The translations under genes were made by a program, and so were the position numbers. From contig NZ_SMBU01000011.1 of NCBI RefSeq assembly GCF_004342485.1, positions 1 to 64,000 of the forward strand: a stretch of DNA of 64,000 bases, given 5' to 3'. Below, one piece after another: positions 63,609 through 64,000 of the stretch. The number at the start of each line of letters is the position of its first letter. Position 1 is the stretch's first letter. Origin of the DNA: Roseateles saccharophilus. Its GTDB lineage: Bacteria; Pseudomonadota; Gammaproteobacteria; Burkholderiales; Burkholderiaceae_C. A model generated the notes under the pieces. The model searched no databases. It saw only the letters and a program-made list of their open reading frames with translations, and was not told where the DNA came from.

Positions 63609-64000
63609 ATGAGTGCCTTCCACGAAGAAACCGTCCTGACCGTCCACCACTGGACCGACCGCCTGTTCAGCTTCACGACGACGCGCGACCAGGCGCTGCG
63701 TTTCTCCAACGGCCATTTCACGATGATCGGCCTCAAGGGCGAGAACGGCAAACCGCTGCTGCGCGCCTACAGCATCGTCAGCGCCAACTACGAGGAGAAC
63801 CTGGAGTTCCTCAGCATCAAGGTGCCGGACGGCCCGCTGACCTCCAAGCTGCAGCACATCAAGCCGGGCGACAAGATCATCGTCGGCCGCAAGCCCACGG
63901 GCACGCTGCTGATCGACTATCTGCTGCCAGGCAAGAACCTCTACCTGCTGGGCAGCGGCACGGGCCTGGCGCCCTTCATCAGCATCGTGCGCGACCCCGA
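63609..64000 (+). CDS. fpr: Ferredoxin-NADP reductase (partial, cut by window end)
   Basis: The first 130 residues of a bacterial Fpr. It has the FAD motif RAYSIVSANYEENLEF (the RxYS signature) at about 52-67, then GPLTSKLQHIKPGDKIIVG and NADP-binding start LYLLGSGTGLAPFISIVRD. It moves electrons between NADPH and ferredoxin or flavodoxin, often in oxidative-stress defence. It lies 68 bp downstream of soxR, consistent with such a role. The rest of the gene is outside the window. Confidence 0.92.
   Translation, partial: MSAFHEETVLTVHHWTDRLFSFTTTRDQALRFSNGHFTMIGLKGENGKPLLRAYSIVSANYEENLEFLSIKVPDGPLTSKLQHIKPGDKIIVGRKPTGTLLIDYLLPGKNLYLLGSGTGLAPFISIVRDP

Overview
The window reads as a chromosomal segment of a high-GC betaproteobacterium of the order Burkholderiales, most likely the Roseateles/Mitsuaria/Pelomonas/Rubrivivax group. 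This is inferred from very GC-rich codon use, kdsD-kdsC-lptC lipopolysaccharide genes, DUF3567 and ProQ/FinO-type proteins, a CreBCD system and the style of the intergenic palindromic repeats. No 16S rRNA or other marker is present, so the genus is not proven. I see no CRISPR array, insertion-sequence transposase, rRNA operon or prophage. About 66 protein genes are called, densely packed, many with ATGA/TGATG stop-start overlaps.

Layout. 0-5 kb: a small hypothetical gene, a VOC protein with an AraC regulator, a lipoprotein, then a LacI-family repressor facing gluconokinase and an ACS-type transporter, with two GATAGCGCTATC operators in the shared control region. 5-9.7 kb: a three-gene 2-oxoacid:ferredoxin oxidoreductase operon (beta, fused gamma-alpha, FAD/4Fe-4S subunit). 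9.8-12.8 kb: kdsD-kdsC-lptC-SDR, then a glycine-rich RRM protein. 13.6-20.6 kb: a membrane protein, BtuF-like protein, MarC, nitronate monooxygenase-like enzyme and creB-creC-creD, with a textbook cre-tag before creD. 20.7-26.8 kb: GMC oxidoreductase, an atypical membrane protein, a B12-binding radical SAM protein, a monooxygenase-like protein, a cyclophilin and a ParA ATPase. 26.9-34.2 kb: a two-component system, a hydrolase-ACP-ketosynthase cassette and an M16 peptidase.

34.2-37.75 kb is the accessory island and the most interesting part. A small HTH regulator is transcribed leftward from a divergent control region with two TGTGAA-N5-TTCACA palindromes, one of which sits inside a good rightward sigma-70 promoter. 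That promoter drives a noncoding, heavily structured transcript that ends at a strong terminator. Beyond it come a stable hairpin, a near-canonical tRNA-Pro(UGG), an HNH endonuclease, an acceptor/T-arm mini tRNA-like element ending in CCA, a tRNA-Gln(CUG)-like element with a worn acceptor stem, and a cytosolic slipin/SPFH protein closed by a terminator. Slipins and tRNA-like RNAs accompany bacterial RNA-repair (RtcB/Ro60) loci, but no RtcB, RtcA, RtcR or Ro60 is in this window.

37.8-64 kb: a haem-binding HAMP membrane sensor, a Ser/Thr kinase, an rRNA methyltransferase, glutaminase, a DsbD/ScsB-type reductase, a DTW-domain tRNA-modifying enzyme, leucyl aminopeptidase, ProQ, DUF4197, a diguanylate cyclase, a histone-deacetylase-like amidohydrolase, a Pat-type protein acetyltransferase, nucleoside hydrolase, an eroded FAH-family protein, DUF3108 and DUF3567 proteins and a double-AAA ATPase. 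The right end has two GNAT enzymes under an XRE-cupin regulator with clear operators, SoxR facing a questin-oxidase-like gene across a SoxR box, and the 5' part of a ferredoxin-NADP reductase cut by the window end. Several dispersed palindromic repeats (17.7, 24.0, 41.8, 54.5 and 57.3 kb) mark small-repeat activity; one lies in frame inside a gene and one includes a stop codon.
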